This document shows, in pieces, positions 21,645 to 33,179 of a DNA stretch of 64,000 nt. Location of the stretch: assembly GCA_949361645.1 (NCBI GenBank), contig OX442430.1, forward strand, positions 7,947,542 through 8,011,541, read 5' to 3'. Numbering within the stretch: position 1 is the first letter of the stretch; each line of letters starts with the position of its first letter. The notes below the pieces were generated by a model. That model was not told the origin of the DNA. It saw only the letters and a program-made list of their open reading frames with translations, and ran no database searches. A program made the position numbers and the translations under genes. This stretch comes from Spongilla lacustris. Lineage: Eukaryota > Porifera > Demospongiae > Spongillida > Spongillidae.

Positions 21645-22600
21645 GCAATCTGAGACCTTTCCCAATGATCAGAGCATGTGGTAAGGGCGCACAAACTAGG
21701 GGACAACACTATGCTGGGATTAAGACTATCTCATATTACCCTGGCAAGTGGGAGAGAGATGGTTCTAGTCCCCAGCCAAAAACCTTACTTTGAGGTTAAC
21801 ATGACTACCAAACCTTTCCAATGCCCAGAGCATGTGATAAGGGTGCACAAACAAGGGGACAACACTACTCCATGACTTTCTGCTGGGGTTAAGACTATCT
21901 CATACATGTATTATCCTGGCAAGTGGGAGAGAGATGATTCTAGTCCCAAGCCAAAAACCCTACTTTGAGGTTAACATTACTACCAAACCTTTCCCAATGC
22001 CCAGAGCATGTGATAAGGGTGCACAAACAAGGGGACAACACTACTCCATGACTTTCTGCTGGGGTTAAGACTATCTCATTTTATCCTGGCAAGTGGGAGA
22101 GAGATGGTTCTAGTCCCCAGCCAAAACCTTACTTTGAGGTTAACATCACTACCAAACCTTTTGCAATGCCCACAGCATGTGATAAGGGTGCACAAACAAG
22201 GGGACAACACTACTCCATGACTTTCTGCTGGGGTTAAGACTATCTCATATTATCCTGGCAAGTGGGAGAGAGATGGTTCTAGTCCCCAGCCAAAAACCTT
22301 ACTTTGAAGTTAATATCACTACCAAACCTTTTGCAATGCCCAGAGCATGTGATAAGGGTGCACAAACAAGGGGAAAACACTACTCCATGACTTTCTGCTG
22401 GGGTTAAGACTATCTCATATTATCCTGGCAAGTGGGAGAGAGATGGTTCAAGTCCCCTTACTTTGAGGTTAACATGACTACCAAACCTTTCCCAATGCCC
22501 AGAGCATGTGATAAGGGTGCACAAACAAGGGGAGAAAACTATAGCTACTCACTGACTTTCTGCTGGGGTCAGACCTATCACATATGATCCAGTGGGTGAG
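21645..22600. repeat. Tandem array of about 170-bp units
   Basis: The phrase AGAGCATGTG (one unit has ACAGCATGTG) recurs at 21671, 21827, 22003, 22172, 22342 and 22501, giving periods of 156-176 bp. Each unit also contains ACAAGGGGACAACACTAC, a GGTTAAGACTATCTCAT phrase and AAGTGGGAGAGAGATGGTTC. Units are about 90% alike, with the outer ones more diverged. No coding potential; satellite-like. Confidence 0.9.
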
Positions 22601-22864
22601 AGATGCTATGCATAGTTATTAACCGGCCGCGGCTTTCTGCGTACTGACTGACGGATATAGCTATATACATGTATAGCAAGCAATTAGCTTCGATACTAGC
22701 TAGCTAGCTTTGTTTGTTATATTAATAGCCCTATGTCGCAAGACATGTATTACACACACACGTCAACCATGCCTTTGCAACTAATCTGGGTGACAAAATT
22801 ATTCACTGTCGATTAAAGCCGGGTACAATGATGCAGTAATATTGTGTTGCTACGTGTACTAAGC
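22601..22864. other. Spacer between satellite array and hAT insertion
   Basis: AT-rich unique sequence with a CTAGCTAGCTAG run near 22700. No gene seen. Confidence 0.4.
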
Positions 22865-23250
22865 CTCTGGATCAGGGTTGCCGAAAGTCAGGCCGGGGTC
22901 CGGCCTGTGACCGGCCGGCCTGACAGCCCCGGCCTGCCAGGCCGGCCTGCCAGGTCGGATAAATTGATGTTATTAAACAATTTATTAAAATTTCATGGCT
23001 AACCACAAAACATTATGATATTATTAAACAATTTATTAAGATTCATACTTCAGCTAGCTCCGTCCGAGCGGGTGTTTTCGCGAGCTAAGCTGATTCAACA
23101 GCGCCAGAGATGGAACCTTCTCCCTCAACGTTTGGAGGCGTGTGTCATGCTGAAGCACAATGCATGGTTAATTACAAGTATTTAGATAGCAAGCGCACTG
23201 TTTGCATCACTGCATGTTATGTGTCTCAGACTCATGATCAGTTTCTGTAT

Positions 23251-23660
23251 CTGTAGGAGTAATCAAATCGCTTCAAATTCGGTTTGTAGGTAGAGAGGTC
23301 CTATATCTATCGATTTGTTCTGTTCGTTAATTTTTATGCCATCCATTACGGAGATATAGTTGAACAAACCATAGATAATAGAGTAGACTCTATTATCCAT
23401 GAACAAACTACGTACGTGCACATTTTCCTGCTCGATTCGCGCCGATGATTTGGGCAAATCGCGTCCCGCTCAAAGTATGGGAGGTAGTGATTATATTATT
23501 GCCGCGTATCGAGCGGGAAAAAGTGCACGTATAGTTTGTTCAACTATATATCTCCGACTCCGTAACGGATGGCATAAAAATTAGCGAACAGAACAAATCG
23601 ATAGATATAGGACCTCTCTACCTACAAACCGAATTTGAAGCGATTTGATTACTTCTACAG
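23251..23660. mobile_element. 410-bp foldback (MITE-like) inside the hAT element
   Basis: Long inverted arms, CTGTAGGAGTAATCAAATCG at the left and the complement ending ACTTCTACAG at the right, extend to the centre with small mismatches. Because it is in both hAT copies (second copy at 24072-24481) it belongs to the master element or inserted before amplification. Confidence 0.75.
23370..23400. mobile_element. 31-bp hairpin with 8-bp direct repeats in one foldback arm
   Basis: The near-palindrome ATAATAGAGTAGACTCTATTAT is bounded by GAACAAAC at 23362-23369 and 23401-23408, and is absent from the opposite foldback arm. The same insertion is at 24332-24362 in the inner hAT copy. It resembles a minimal insertion or an end-joined excision product. 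Confidence 0.5.
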
Positions 23661-23674
23661 AAAGTTATGTTGGG

Positions 23675-24859
23675 CAGGGTTGCCGAAGGCCAGTCCGGCC
23701 TGCCAGGTCGGCCTGCCAGGCCGGACATTTAGCTTGGCCTGGCAGGCCGGACCGTGACCTGACAGGCCGGCAGGCCGGGATCCACCCACTTATTATAATA
23801 AATTATTAATACATTTCGCAATGTCTATAGCTATATATGGGACAGTTTCCGAGATAGGAAGTCGATAGCCACTATTGTTCGGCAGATACAGCAATTCAAA
23901 TGTTATAACCCATATAATGTTATAAAACGGTATAGGCTATCGACTTCCTATTTTCAACACTTCATACTACACCATTGCCCTAGGGTAAAATACGTTTTTG
24001 TGTCTTGCACATGCTCAGTACCATCATTGCAACGTTTGATACCCCACCAGGTTCAAACCCAACATAACTTTCTGTAGAAGTAATCAAATCGCTTCAAATT
24101 CGGTTTGTAGGTAGAGAGGTCCTATATCTATCGATTTGTTCTGTTCGCTAATTTTTATGCCATCCGTTACGGAGTCGGAGATATATAGTTGAACAAACTA
24201 TACGTGCACTTTTTCCCGCTCGATACGCGGCAATAATATAATCACTACCTCCCATACTTTGAGCGGGACGCGATTTGCCCAAATCATCGGCGCGAATCGA
24301 GCAGGAAAATGTGCACGTACGTAGTTTGTTCATGGATAATAGAGTCTACTCTATTATCTATGGTTTGTTCAACTATATCTCCGTAATGGATGGCATAAAA
24401 ATTAACGAACAGAACAAATCGATAGATATAGGACCTCTCTACCTACAAACCGAATTTGAAGCGATTTGATTACTCCTACAGATACAGAAACTGATCATGA
24501 GTCTGAGACACATAACATGCAGTGATGCAAACAGTGCGCTTGCTATCTAAATACTTGTAATTAACCATGCATTGTGCTTCAGCATGACACACGCCTCCAA
24601 ACGTTGAGGGAGAAGGTTCCATCTCTGGCGCTGTTGAATCAGCTTAGCTCGCGAAAACACCCGCTCGGACGGAGCTAGCTGAAGTATGAATCTTAATAAA
24701 TTGTTTAATAATATCATAATGTTTTGTGGTTAGCCATGAAATTTTAATAAATTGTTTAATAACATCAATTTATCCGACCTGGCAGGCCGGCCTGGCAGGC
24801 CGGGGCTGTCAGGCCGGCCGGTCACAGGCCGGACCCCGGCCTGACTTTCGGCAACCCTG
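23675..24859 (-). mobile_element. hAT-like non-autonomous element (inner copy, reverse orientation)
   Basis: A complete 1185-bp copy of the same element in opposite orientation, starting CAGGGTTGCCGAAGG and ending CTTTCGGCAACCCTG. It is flanked by the 8-bp duplication ATGTTGGG at 23667-23674 and 24860-24867, which is unique sequence within the outer copy. This explains the X-Y-X'-Y' inverted pattern seen across 22.9-25.25 kb. Confidence 0.92.
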
Positions 24860-25259
24860 ATGTTGGGTTTGAACCTGGTGGGGTATCAAACGTTGCAATG
24901 ATGGTACTGAGCATGTGCAAGACACAAAAACGTATTTTACCCTAGGGCAATGGTGTAGTATGAAGTGTTGAAAATAGGAAGTCGATAGCCTATACCGTTT
25001 TATAACATTATATGGGTTATAACATTTGAATTGCTGTATCTGCCGAACAATAGTGGCTATCGACTTCCTATCTCGGAAACTGTCCCATATATAGCTATAG
25101 ACATTGCGAAATGTATTAATAATTTATTATAATAAGTGGGTGGATCCCGGCCTGCCGGCCTGTCAGGTCACGGTCCGGCCTGCCAGGCCAAGCTAAATGT
25201 CCGGCCTGGCAGGCCGACCTGGCAGGCCGGACTGGCCTTCGGCAACCCTGCTCTGGATG

Positions 25260-25542
25260 CATATGGGCGCACTGGCAGCAAGCTAGCATGAATCTCCCAC
25301 AAAACATGTACATTAGCTGATGGAGATCATATATTTCCAAATACAATCTTTAATCGCGCGGCCTCAACGAGGCCAATAGACAAATTTCTAATGTTTACAT
25401 GCCCCGCCCCCCGAAGGTAACTTGTATCTGAACGCGCACTGGTACATGTATAACCTACATGTACATTAATTCAAGTGATGTGGTCGTTAGTACGGCACTT
25501 GTGTGATCGAATCAGTTCCAAATCAATAATAACAACAGTTAG
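25260..25542. other. Spacer, no gene seen
   Basis: Sequence between the hAT insertion and the dispersed repeat; AT-rich with one GC-rich stretch near 25350-25420. Confidence 0.4.
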
Positions 25543-25753
25543 ACATATGGAGAAATGGCCCATACATAGGCGGTCATCATGCTTTTATTTTTAAATTGAA
25601 TTTTAAACACATTTATAATTTAGTATAAATCGGTCTGATTGTGAATCTGTGTTTTATATAATTATGACATGAACCATTCGTGTAGTAAAATCAAGACAAA
25701 AAATTAATTTCTACCGCGCATAATTTATTCATAAACAATATGTCATAACGTAA
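25543..25753 (+). repeat. Dispersed repeat, copy A
   Basis: About 210 bp starting ACATATGGAGAAAT and including ATAAATCGGTCTGATTGTGA; a diverged direct copy is at 38754-38964. No coding potential. Confidence 0.75.
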
Positions 25754-25822
25754 TACCTTGCATCATCTGGGATTAAGTTACAGTTATTGCGTACGTTGCA
25801 ACTAGTTAACTGTTAATTGCAG

Positions 25823-25925
25823 ATGAATTATTAACGATAATACACAATCGTAGCTTTGGATATGTGGAGGCAGCAATAAACGGATTGCCCTGCATGATTT
25901 CAACTTCTGAGATTCAAGTGTTTTG
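25823..25925 (+). CDS. Exon-like block of an unidentified gene
   Basis: A 103-bp block bounded by TTAATTGCAG and G|GTGAGT, open in one frame in phase 1 to phase 2: it reads ELLTIIHNRSFGYVEAAINGL then PCMISTSEIQVF. Composition is protein-like and unlike the surrounding repeats. I do not recognise the family. The next acceptor, after the minisatellite (TCTGTAG at 26777-26783), would continue in frame (CISVPLFTMCIADLW) to a stop at about 26901, so the gene may be interrupted by the minisatellite as an intron. Confidence 0.45.
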
Positions 25926-26002
25926 GTGAGTATACTGTGTGAATTTAGTATGTGCAGAACAGGCATATATTCGATGCAGTGAAGGGGGAGGAGATATGGC
26001 CT

Positions 26003-26757
26003 TCTCCCTATACTAGTACTGTATGGAATTCTCCCTGTACTGTTGGCCTTCTCCCGGACCGTTAATTGCCCGTCTCCTTATACTGTTGGTCTTCTTCCTG
26101 TAGTGTTAGACTGGTGGCCTTCTCGCTATACTGTTGGCCTTCTCCCTATACTGTTGGCCTTCTCGCTATACAGTTGGCCTTCTCCCTATACTGTTGGCCT
26201 TCTCCCTATACTGTTAGCCTTCTCCCTATATACTCTTGGCCTTCTCCCTATACTGTTGGCCTTCTCCCTATACTGTTGGCCTTCTCCCTGTACTGTTGGC
26301 CTTCTTCCTATGCTGGTGGCCTTCTCTTTATAATAAGCTGCGCTTATACTGTTAGCCTTCTCCCTATATACTCTTGGCCTTCTCCCTATACTGTTGGCCT
26401 TCTCCCTATACTGTTGGCCTTCTCCCTATACTGTTAGCCTTCTCCCTATATACTCTTGGCCTTCTCCCTATACTGTTGGCCTTCTCCCTATACAGTTGGC
26501 CTTCTCCCTATACTGTTGGCCTTCTCCCTATACTGTTGGCCTGCTCCCTATATACTCTTGGCCTTCTCCCTATACTGTTGACCCTTCTCCCTATATGGTT
26601 GACCTTATCCCTATACAGTTGGCCGTCTCCCTATGCTGTTGGCTTTCTCCCTATACTGTTGACTTTCTACCTACATGTGTACTGTCGGCCTTATCCCTAT
26701 ACTATTTCCTATACAGTTGGCCTTCTCCCTATACTATTGGCTTTCTCCCTATATGAA
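26003..26757 (+). repeat. Minisatellite of 20-21 bp (TTGGCCTTCTCCCTATACTG)
   Basis: About 35 units, with variants TATACTC and GTTAGCC. Because 21 is a multiple of three, stretches translate as repeating FSLYCWPSPYTVGLLPI. A small outlying array of the same unit is at 28371-28480, which implies dispersal of the repeat between two sites 1.6 kb apart. Confidence 0.95.
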
Positions 26758-26783
26758 CCACTAAGCATTGTCCATTTCTGTAG

Positions 26784-26903
26784 CATCTCTGTCCCTTTGT
26801 TTACCATGTGTATAGCTGACCTGTGGGACACACACACCACACACGTGCATGGACACTTCCAGCAAGTCACGCACGCTCAGTTACAGTGTGGACACTCAAT
26901 GTA
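26784..26903 (+). CDS. Possible following exon (weak)
   Basis: Begins after the acceptor TTTCTGTAG and remains open in the frame predicted by the exon at 25823-25925 (phase 2), ending QLQCGHSM and a stop. The His/Thr-rich middle (THTTHVHGH) comes partly from CA-rich sequence, so it could be spurious. Confidence 0.25.
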
Positions 26904-27106
26904 GTAGCTCTACTGGTGGCGATGCACATATTCACAAGTGTCTCCATCATGTGCACACTACACACGCTGATGTAGAGCTGTGTATTGTGTGCTTCAAACA
27001 TGGGCACACACACCAATGATGTCCACACATATACCTGTACACAGTGGTACTTACATGTACATCCATATACATCAGATATAAATAATAATAATTTGGACAC
27101 AAACAC

Positions 27107-27378
<272 letters not shown>

Positions 27379-27460
27379 TGAACACAGTGACGACAGATAA
27401 CAGGTGTGTGAATGGCTGTTTGGGGGCTATTGTGATGGTGGTTACATGCACTAGAGTACA

Positions 27461-28370
27461 CATGGTATTTTTGGACATGCTAATTTTTCTTTGCATGCAT
27501 TGGTGTTGAGAACACTTCCTCACTCCCCTGGAGGGGTGTTGGTGGTGTCATTGGATCACCTCTCCAAATCCCCCAGAAAGGGGGGAGGTATCCTTTGTAC
27601 ACATACAATGCATCACTTGGGTGACGGCTCCATCAGAAGTCTTTGAACATGCATGTTAAAGTACTTCTGTTTAAGGGCCTGGAGAGGTACATTAACTTGT
27701 ACATGTACTCTTTGTTACATGTACTATTGTCTATCTTTATAGACACCATCTACTGTTACATAATCCTGTACCTAGTATATGTACCCAGGACTAATTTCTC
27801 ATCTGGTGGCTACCAGATACAGGTATAAACCCTAACCCTGACTACCTACACAAAAGTTCTGGTAAATTTAATATTACTACATTTGCATATGAGGCTGTGC
27901 TTTAAAAGGCTACCATGCGCTATATTCATTTGAGTTGCATGCAACATGTTACCTACATGTACGTGTGGTAACCTTAACCCTTCTATACATGTATGTAGCC
28001 AAGTCATCGTATGCCCTTCATGCAACTTTTTTGGCTGTAGGTCACTACATGTACATGCAGTGGTACTTCAAAGATAGGTAGTGATTTTAGTGGTTACCTA
28101 AGTTTTGCAAAGCAACCACATCCATTGTGTGGACAAGGAAACCACAAGCCAGCCTTAAGCTGGTTTTGGCCCCTACTGGCCTAACAAGGGATAATGGTTC
28201 TGGGGCTATGCCAAAGCTTCATACATGTAGGTTGGCCCATGCCCATTTAGTGTTTGCATTAGTTATCACAAATAGAATAACCTTATGGGCCCACTTCGTA
28301 CATACATATATGGACACACCTCCCTTGACTACTTACATGTACATGTACATGTTATATACTATACTGTTGG
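27461..28370. other. Intergenic or intronic, no gene seen
   Basis: Unique sequence rich in ACATGTAC words; no coding block found. Confidence 0.4.
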
Positions 28371-28480
28371 TCAGTTGGCCTTCTCCCTATACAGTGGCCT
28401 TCTCCCTATACAGTGGCCTTCTCCCTATACAGTTGGCCTTCTCCCTATAGGTGGCCTTCTCCCTATATTGTTGGCCTTCC
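28371..28480 (+). repeat. Second, short array of the 20-bp CCTTCTCCCTATACAG minisatellite
   Basis: Five to six units of the same motif as 26003-26757. Confidence 0.9.
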
Positions 28481-28915
28481 CTAAAGGTTTTCATTTTTAG
28501 TATGCACGGCATTACATGTAGTACCTTGCTCTCATTACTGTCAACAGTAAGGCTCTCAACTGTAGTACTCCAAGCCTAGCTGGCAACAAGTAGACAGGCA
28601 ATAGAATAACCCTGGGGCTCACCAAAAATGTACATACATGTATGGACACAAGTAGTAGTGCTGCACATCTGTTAACATACTATGAACTTCCAGGACACAG
28701 CTTTTCCCTAGGACAACCAGCAAAACCAGGCCTAGGGGTTGTATTTGCACAAAGATGCATGGCATTGTGCATGAGATTATTCACTGTATGTACATGTACA
28801 GACCTAGACCTTTTATCAGCACAGTCTGGCCACACAACAAAATTCATAACATTGGGCCTTTGTTACTTTGTACAAACATTGAAATAAGATAGGATCAGCA
28901 GGTGTTTATGTACAC

Positions 28916-28927
28916 ACACACATACAT

Positions 28928-28987
<60 letters not shown>

Positions 28988-29004
28988 TCACACAAACACA
29001 CACA

Positions 29005-29051
<47 letters not shown>
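28916..29051. repeat. (CA)n microsatellite
   Basis: CA run with ATTCACA interruptions. Confidence 0.95.
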
Positions 29052-29053
<2 letters not shown>

Positions 29054-29110
29054 CAGCTGAACGTGGGGGAGGAGGAGGCAGGAATAGGCAACATCTGCCA
29101 GTATCACTTA
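29054..29110 (+). CDS. Exon-like block LNVGEEEAGIGNICQYHLR (weak)
   Basis: After CATCAG, a 57-bp block open in one frame and followed by GTTTCC, a weak donor. It may belong with the other exon-like blocks of this region. Low support. Confidence 0.2.
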
Positions 29111-29617
29111 CGGTTTCCAGTCATGCATTTGCTACAGATGTTACGTGTACAAGAAGCACACCATTACATGCATGTACTTCCTATAACACCAGGGATTTAC
29201 CGTACCTACCCCCTGGTGTACACGTGGCATGTCACTTGCTGTTCTGTCAATTAATCCAGGGTTCACAAACATGCCATTTAACTGTACATATGAAGGGAAG
29301 ACTTCCTACAATAATACTGCAGCAATGGAAGTAGAACATCATAACACAAACTTTCATGAATCCCTCAATTGTATTTAGCCAGTCAGACACTCAATGTTTT
29401 GGCATATACAAACTGCCACCACAACCTGTACAAAAAAAACCAAATAATACTTTCTCTTTTCCTCCTCCATTTAATTTCCTTACCTCCCCTTCCATCTCCC
29501 TCCCTCCTCATCCCGTCAATTTTCCTACCTCCCCCTCCCTCCCATCACTCTCGCTCCTCCTCTCTCCTTTCCTCCCCTTATCCCCATTCACCCCGCTGGC
29601 CCCGGCTCTCATCTTAT

Positions 29618-29674
29618 AGCGCATGTCAAATGAAGTACTATCAGACTGAAAGGATTGTGTATGAAAGGAAAAAG
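29618..29674 (+). CDS. Exon-like block ACQMKYYQTERIVYERKK
   Basis: Bounded by a strong pyrimidine tract with ATAG acceptor (29450-29617) and by AAG|GTAAGC. A short charged, protein-like segment. It may be a further exon of the unidentified gene starting near 25.8 kb. Family not recognised. Confidence 0.35.
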
Positions 29675-29689
29675 GTAAGCTAGCTGGGT

Positions 29690-30235
29690 TTGTTTGTAAA
29701 AAACAAAATAAAACTGAATAATACCGTGCTTTCCAGTGTTGTAAAGTGGTTTTAAGAAGACACTTATATTGGGTTGAAGAAAAGGACGTAAGTTAACCGG
29801 TTCTCTTCTACAGTATGCAATATGTGTGTTCAGGTGTATTCTAGTAATCACTGCATTTTTATTTCAGGGAGTTCAAGTGTCAGCTTAAATTGATTTTTTA
29901 CATACAACGCTCACTAGCTGCAGGAACAATCAGAAGGAACAGTGCATGTGCATGGATGTCACTATGGATGTAATGTAGCGTTACTGTTGTGTTAATTTAA
30001 CTGCAGGTGTCACAACAAAGCACTGTTGTGCATGTACATGTGATCATGTTTCAAAAGATTCAACCACATGCAATGGCGTCCTAGGCTGGTTTGTTTCTCA
30101 GACACTCGATACCTCAGGATGCACTCGGATAGCTCACAACATCAACAATCATTCATTCATTATACTGAATCATACACGTAATCACATGCACACACATCCT
30201 ATTTATCTCTAATCACTGAATGTTTCCGGACATCA
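29690..30235. other. No gene seen
   Basis: AT-rich unique sequence; contains the first copy (30111-30136) of a 26-bp exact repeat described below. Confidence 0.4.
30111..30136 (+). repeat. 26-bp exact direct repeat, copy 1
   Basis: ACCTCAGGATGCACTCGGAT followed by AGCTCA; identical at 32135-32160. The two copies bracket both gypsy relics and the minisatellite between them. Confidence 0.8.
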
Positions 30236-30640
30236 CAGTTCCTCCCCATTACACACTGGTGACAGACCACCATCCCTTGTTGTCCATTCTCAACCCTGAA
30301 AAGGGATTACCAGCAGTGACAGCAGCACGGTTGCATTGGTATATGCGGTAGGCTAGCCCTGTCTTGATATCAGGTACAAGAGTACCACTCAGCACACAAA
30401 TGCTGATGCACTTTCACGTCTCCCAGTGGTGGCCGACATGCAGATGGCACAAATGGACGAGGAGGAAGGAGGGACATTCCCAACTACAAACCCTCCTGGT
30501 CGCAGTGGCAGAATTACGAAGAACAACAACAATTAAGGGACCTGGTGTTAGCAAGGGTGTTTCAGTCTATTCAGGAGGGATGGCCACCCAAAACTACAGA
30601 AGAGGTCCGGTTATAAAGCCATGCTTTGAGTAGAGACATG
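30236..30640 (+). pseudogene. Ty3/gypsy pol relic (end of RNase H and linker)
   Basis: The frame reads YTLVTDHHPLLSILNPEKGL with a stop after HWYMR, then in another frame STTQHTNADALSRLPVV, then (third frame) RVFQSIQEGWPP. These are the ordered hallmarks of the RNase H C-terminus and the RNase H-integrase linker of gypsy elements. Two frameshifts and a stop make it dead. LTRs are not identifiable. Confidence 0.8.
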
Positions 30641-30659
30641 AACTATACATGTACAGCAG

Positions 30660-31205
30660 TACAATCCTGTGAAAGGGTACAGGGAGAGGTATAGGCCTGT
30701 ACCACTGTTCACGGAGGGGTACAGGCCTGCTCAGGGATACAGGCATGTTCAAGGAGGGGTACAGGGATACAAGCCTGGACAGGGTACAGGCCTGTACTGG
30801 CGGGGGGCGGGGGGGGGGGGGGGTTTACAGGACTGTACAGTGGGTACAGGCTTGTACAGGGGTAAAGGCGTGTACATGCAGGGAGGGGTACAAGCCTGGA
30901 CAGGGGTACAGGCCTGTACTGGGGTGGGTGGGGGGTACAGGACTGTACGAGGGTACAGGCTTGTACAGGGGTGCAGGCCTGTACAAGGGTAATGGCGTGT
31001 ACAGGGAGGGGTAGTGGCCTGGACAGGGGTACAGGCCTGTACTTGGGGGGGGGGGGGGGGGGGTGTACAGGACTGTACAAGGGTACAGGCTTGTACAGGG
31101 GTGCAGGCCTGTACAAGGGTAATGGCGTGTACAGGGAGGGGTAGTGGCCTGTACAGTGGTACAGGCCTATAAAATTGTACAGGCCTGTACAATTTGGGGT
31201 ACAAC
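30660..31205. repeat. Minisatellite of GTACAGG(C/G)CTGTACA type
   Basis: Irregular 15-18 bp units containing GGGTACAGGCCTGTAC, with two poly-G runs (near 30805 and 31055). A block of about 160 bp is repeated (around 30940-31020 and 31060-31150). Confidence 0.9.
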
Positions 31206-31235
31206 CAATTGTATTGATACATAGCAGTTGTTCAT

Positions 31236-32096
31236 TCATGATGAACTCCACATACATATAGGTTTACCCATTGTCCTCTGTTTCATTCCATATCTCTTGT
31301 CTTTTGCTAGGCCATGTAGTGATCCCCATTTCAGTCCGTCCCATTCTTCATTGCTTTCATCGTCCCCCTTTAGTTCCTTCACAGAGTGGTCTCTAGTGGG
31401 TACACCCTTTCCAACACCTGTTCCTTCTGCCCTTTTCTTTGCACAATACGCCCTCTCAATTTGCCCCCATTTCCTGCAAACTTTGTTTCTGAACCTGCAC
31501 TGTTGAGTATCATGCGCTCCTCCACACCTGTTGCAAGCCCCTAGGCCTGACTGTCTCCCCCTTCTTGGTGTTGCTGCCACTTGTTGTACTTCAGGGTCTT
31601 GTTCCTGTTTTGTGACACTCTGCAACTGTTCTGCGCGTCTTTAGTCTCCCTTTCCGCTATTTCCGCTGTCTCCAGCACCTTGGCAAAAGTGAGGTCTGCC
31701 TTTGTGAGGAGTCTCTTCTGTACCCCCTCGTCCCTCATACCAAAGAACACCCTGTCTCTCAGCGTCTCTGATAACGTCGCACCAAACGCACAGTTCTGCA
31801 AACTTGCTGCATACCACATATCCCTCCTTTTGTCCCGTTTGTGGAACCGTACGTTCTGCGATGACTAGAGGTTTAGGCGCTACGTGTGTCGTTAAGGCTG
31901 CGACCAGTTGCTCGTACGTTCGGTCTTTCAATTTCTGGGGTGCTACGAGCGCTCGGAGCAGGCCAAATGTAATACAGGCGAGGAAAGCGTCCTTTTTCTG
32001 TTCGGCTTCCACTTTATTTGCCAGGAAGAAATGTTCTAACCGCTCGACGTATTAACTCAACCAGTCTTCCGTTGACGCGTCACACTCCCCTGCCAT
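31236..32096 (-). pseudogene. Ty3/gypsy Gag relic with zinc knuckle
   Basis: From a possible ATG at 32096 the minus strand encodes a retrotransposon capsid in three successive frames: RLEHFFLANKV..., then LSETLRDRVFFGM, then the nucleocapsid segment CNRCGGAHDTQQC, a C-x2-C-x3-H-x4-C knuckle; a second knuckle has lost its histidine. A TAA near the start (after EDWLS) and at least two frameshifts inactivate it. It lies on the opposite strand to the nearby pol relic, so the two are either different insertions or an inverted remnant. Confidence 0.8.
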
Positions 32097-32134
32097 CCTT
32101 CTTAGCTATCCCATGCACCCTCGTCGCCCTGTAG

Positions 32135-32160
32135 ACCTCAGGATGCACTCGGATAGCTCA
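32135..32160 (+). repeat. 26-bp exact direct repeat, copy 2
   Basis: Second copy, just upstream (on the minus strand) of the Gag relic. May be a remnant of an LTR or leader. Confidence 0.8.
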
Positions 32161-32169
32161 GATCCAGCT

Positions 32170-33170
32170 ACAGCTACGTGTAGGCCTACATCTCTTGTCT
32201 GAGCAGCCGGTCGAGGTAAGCAGCCTAACATCATTTCAATACATCGATCTGTCTTGCAGAAAACACAGACTCGAAGCTTTTAGTATTCCATGGCTAGTTA
32301 CCCCCGGCACGGGGCGGCACCTGGCCCACCACGCCCTCTGCTCGACTCCAGCTTTGCAAAATGCTGGCATGTTTGTCTCATTTTATTAACTATGGAATAT
32401 CCTTGATTTTACTAAATATCTATGGTAACACATAGAAACGCCATTTAAAAATGGCGCCTTATTGCACCAAAACTGATTTACTATTTTTAAAAATGGTCCC
32501 CAAATTCTTCACGACAACATCCACTTTTTTTCATATATTATATTATTTGGATAGTTGTAGAATTGTTTCAGAGGGTGGCAAAAGTTCTAATCCCCCTCTG
32601 TTCATTAGTTATAACTAATGGAATATCTTAATTAGCATGATTTTTTTCCATTTTCTGTACAAGTCTATGGAATATCATATTTTCAGAAATGGTCCCAGAA
32701 TTTTGGACGATACAAGGTATAAAATTTGAAATTGCCTACATTTAAACATCATTTAGAGTAGTATTAGAGGGTGGCAAAAGTTGCAGGTCTGTTAGTTAAG
32801 TAAATAATAATCAAGTTAGTAAAAACGCCATACATTCTCTATGGAACGTACCGCGGAATGAAATCCAAAAATTTACAAACCGCAACTTTCGTGTCCGTTG
32901 ATTTCTCCATATGAAGCAACATTTTTTACAGTTACAATGTACACGTACAAAACAAAGAATCAGTCAAAACAAGGCTTGCAGCTGAGGACGACTGAGGAAG
33001 GTACAGATGTGCCTGCAAAACCAAGAGAGTGCATGTGCATGTGAGAGAGAGATAGTTGTATCTTGACATGGCCACACCCATCAAGGTCCCTGCAAAACCA
33101 AGTGTGCAGGACATCTGTTACCAAGGACAGTTCAAACAATGTCTGATGGATTTCACATGCACACAACATG
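32170..33170. other. No gene; two diverged internal duplications
   Basis: Phrases such as AGAGGGTGGCAAAAGTT (32571 and 32767), TCTATGGAATATC and AAATGGTCCC recur, indicating an old direct duplication of roughly 200 bp. No coding block seen. Confidence 0.4.
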
Positions 33171-33179
33171 ACTGTACAA

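Larger units (their letters stand above)
22873..25250 (+). mobile_element. hAT-like non-autonomous element (outer copy) interrupted by its own sibling
   Basis: Starts CAGGGTTGCCGAAAG and ends CTTCGGCAACCCTG, inverted termini of the hAT type, flanked by the 8-bp duplication CTCTGGAT at 22865-22872 and 25251-25258. Removing the inner element (23675-24859) and one copy of its 8-bp duplication leaves exactly 1185 bp, the same length as the inner element. The termini carry GC-rich subrepeats of GGCCTGCCAGGCC type, and the left half includes a 410-bp foldback. No transposase is encoded, so mobilisation must have been in trans. Confidence 0.9.
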
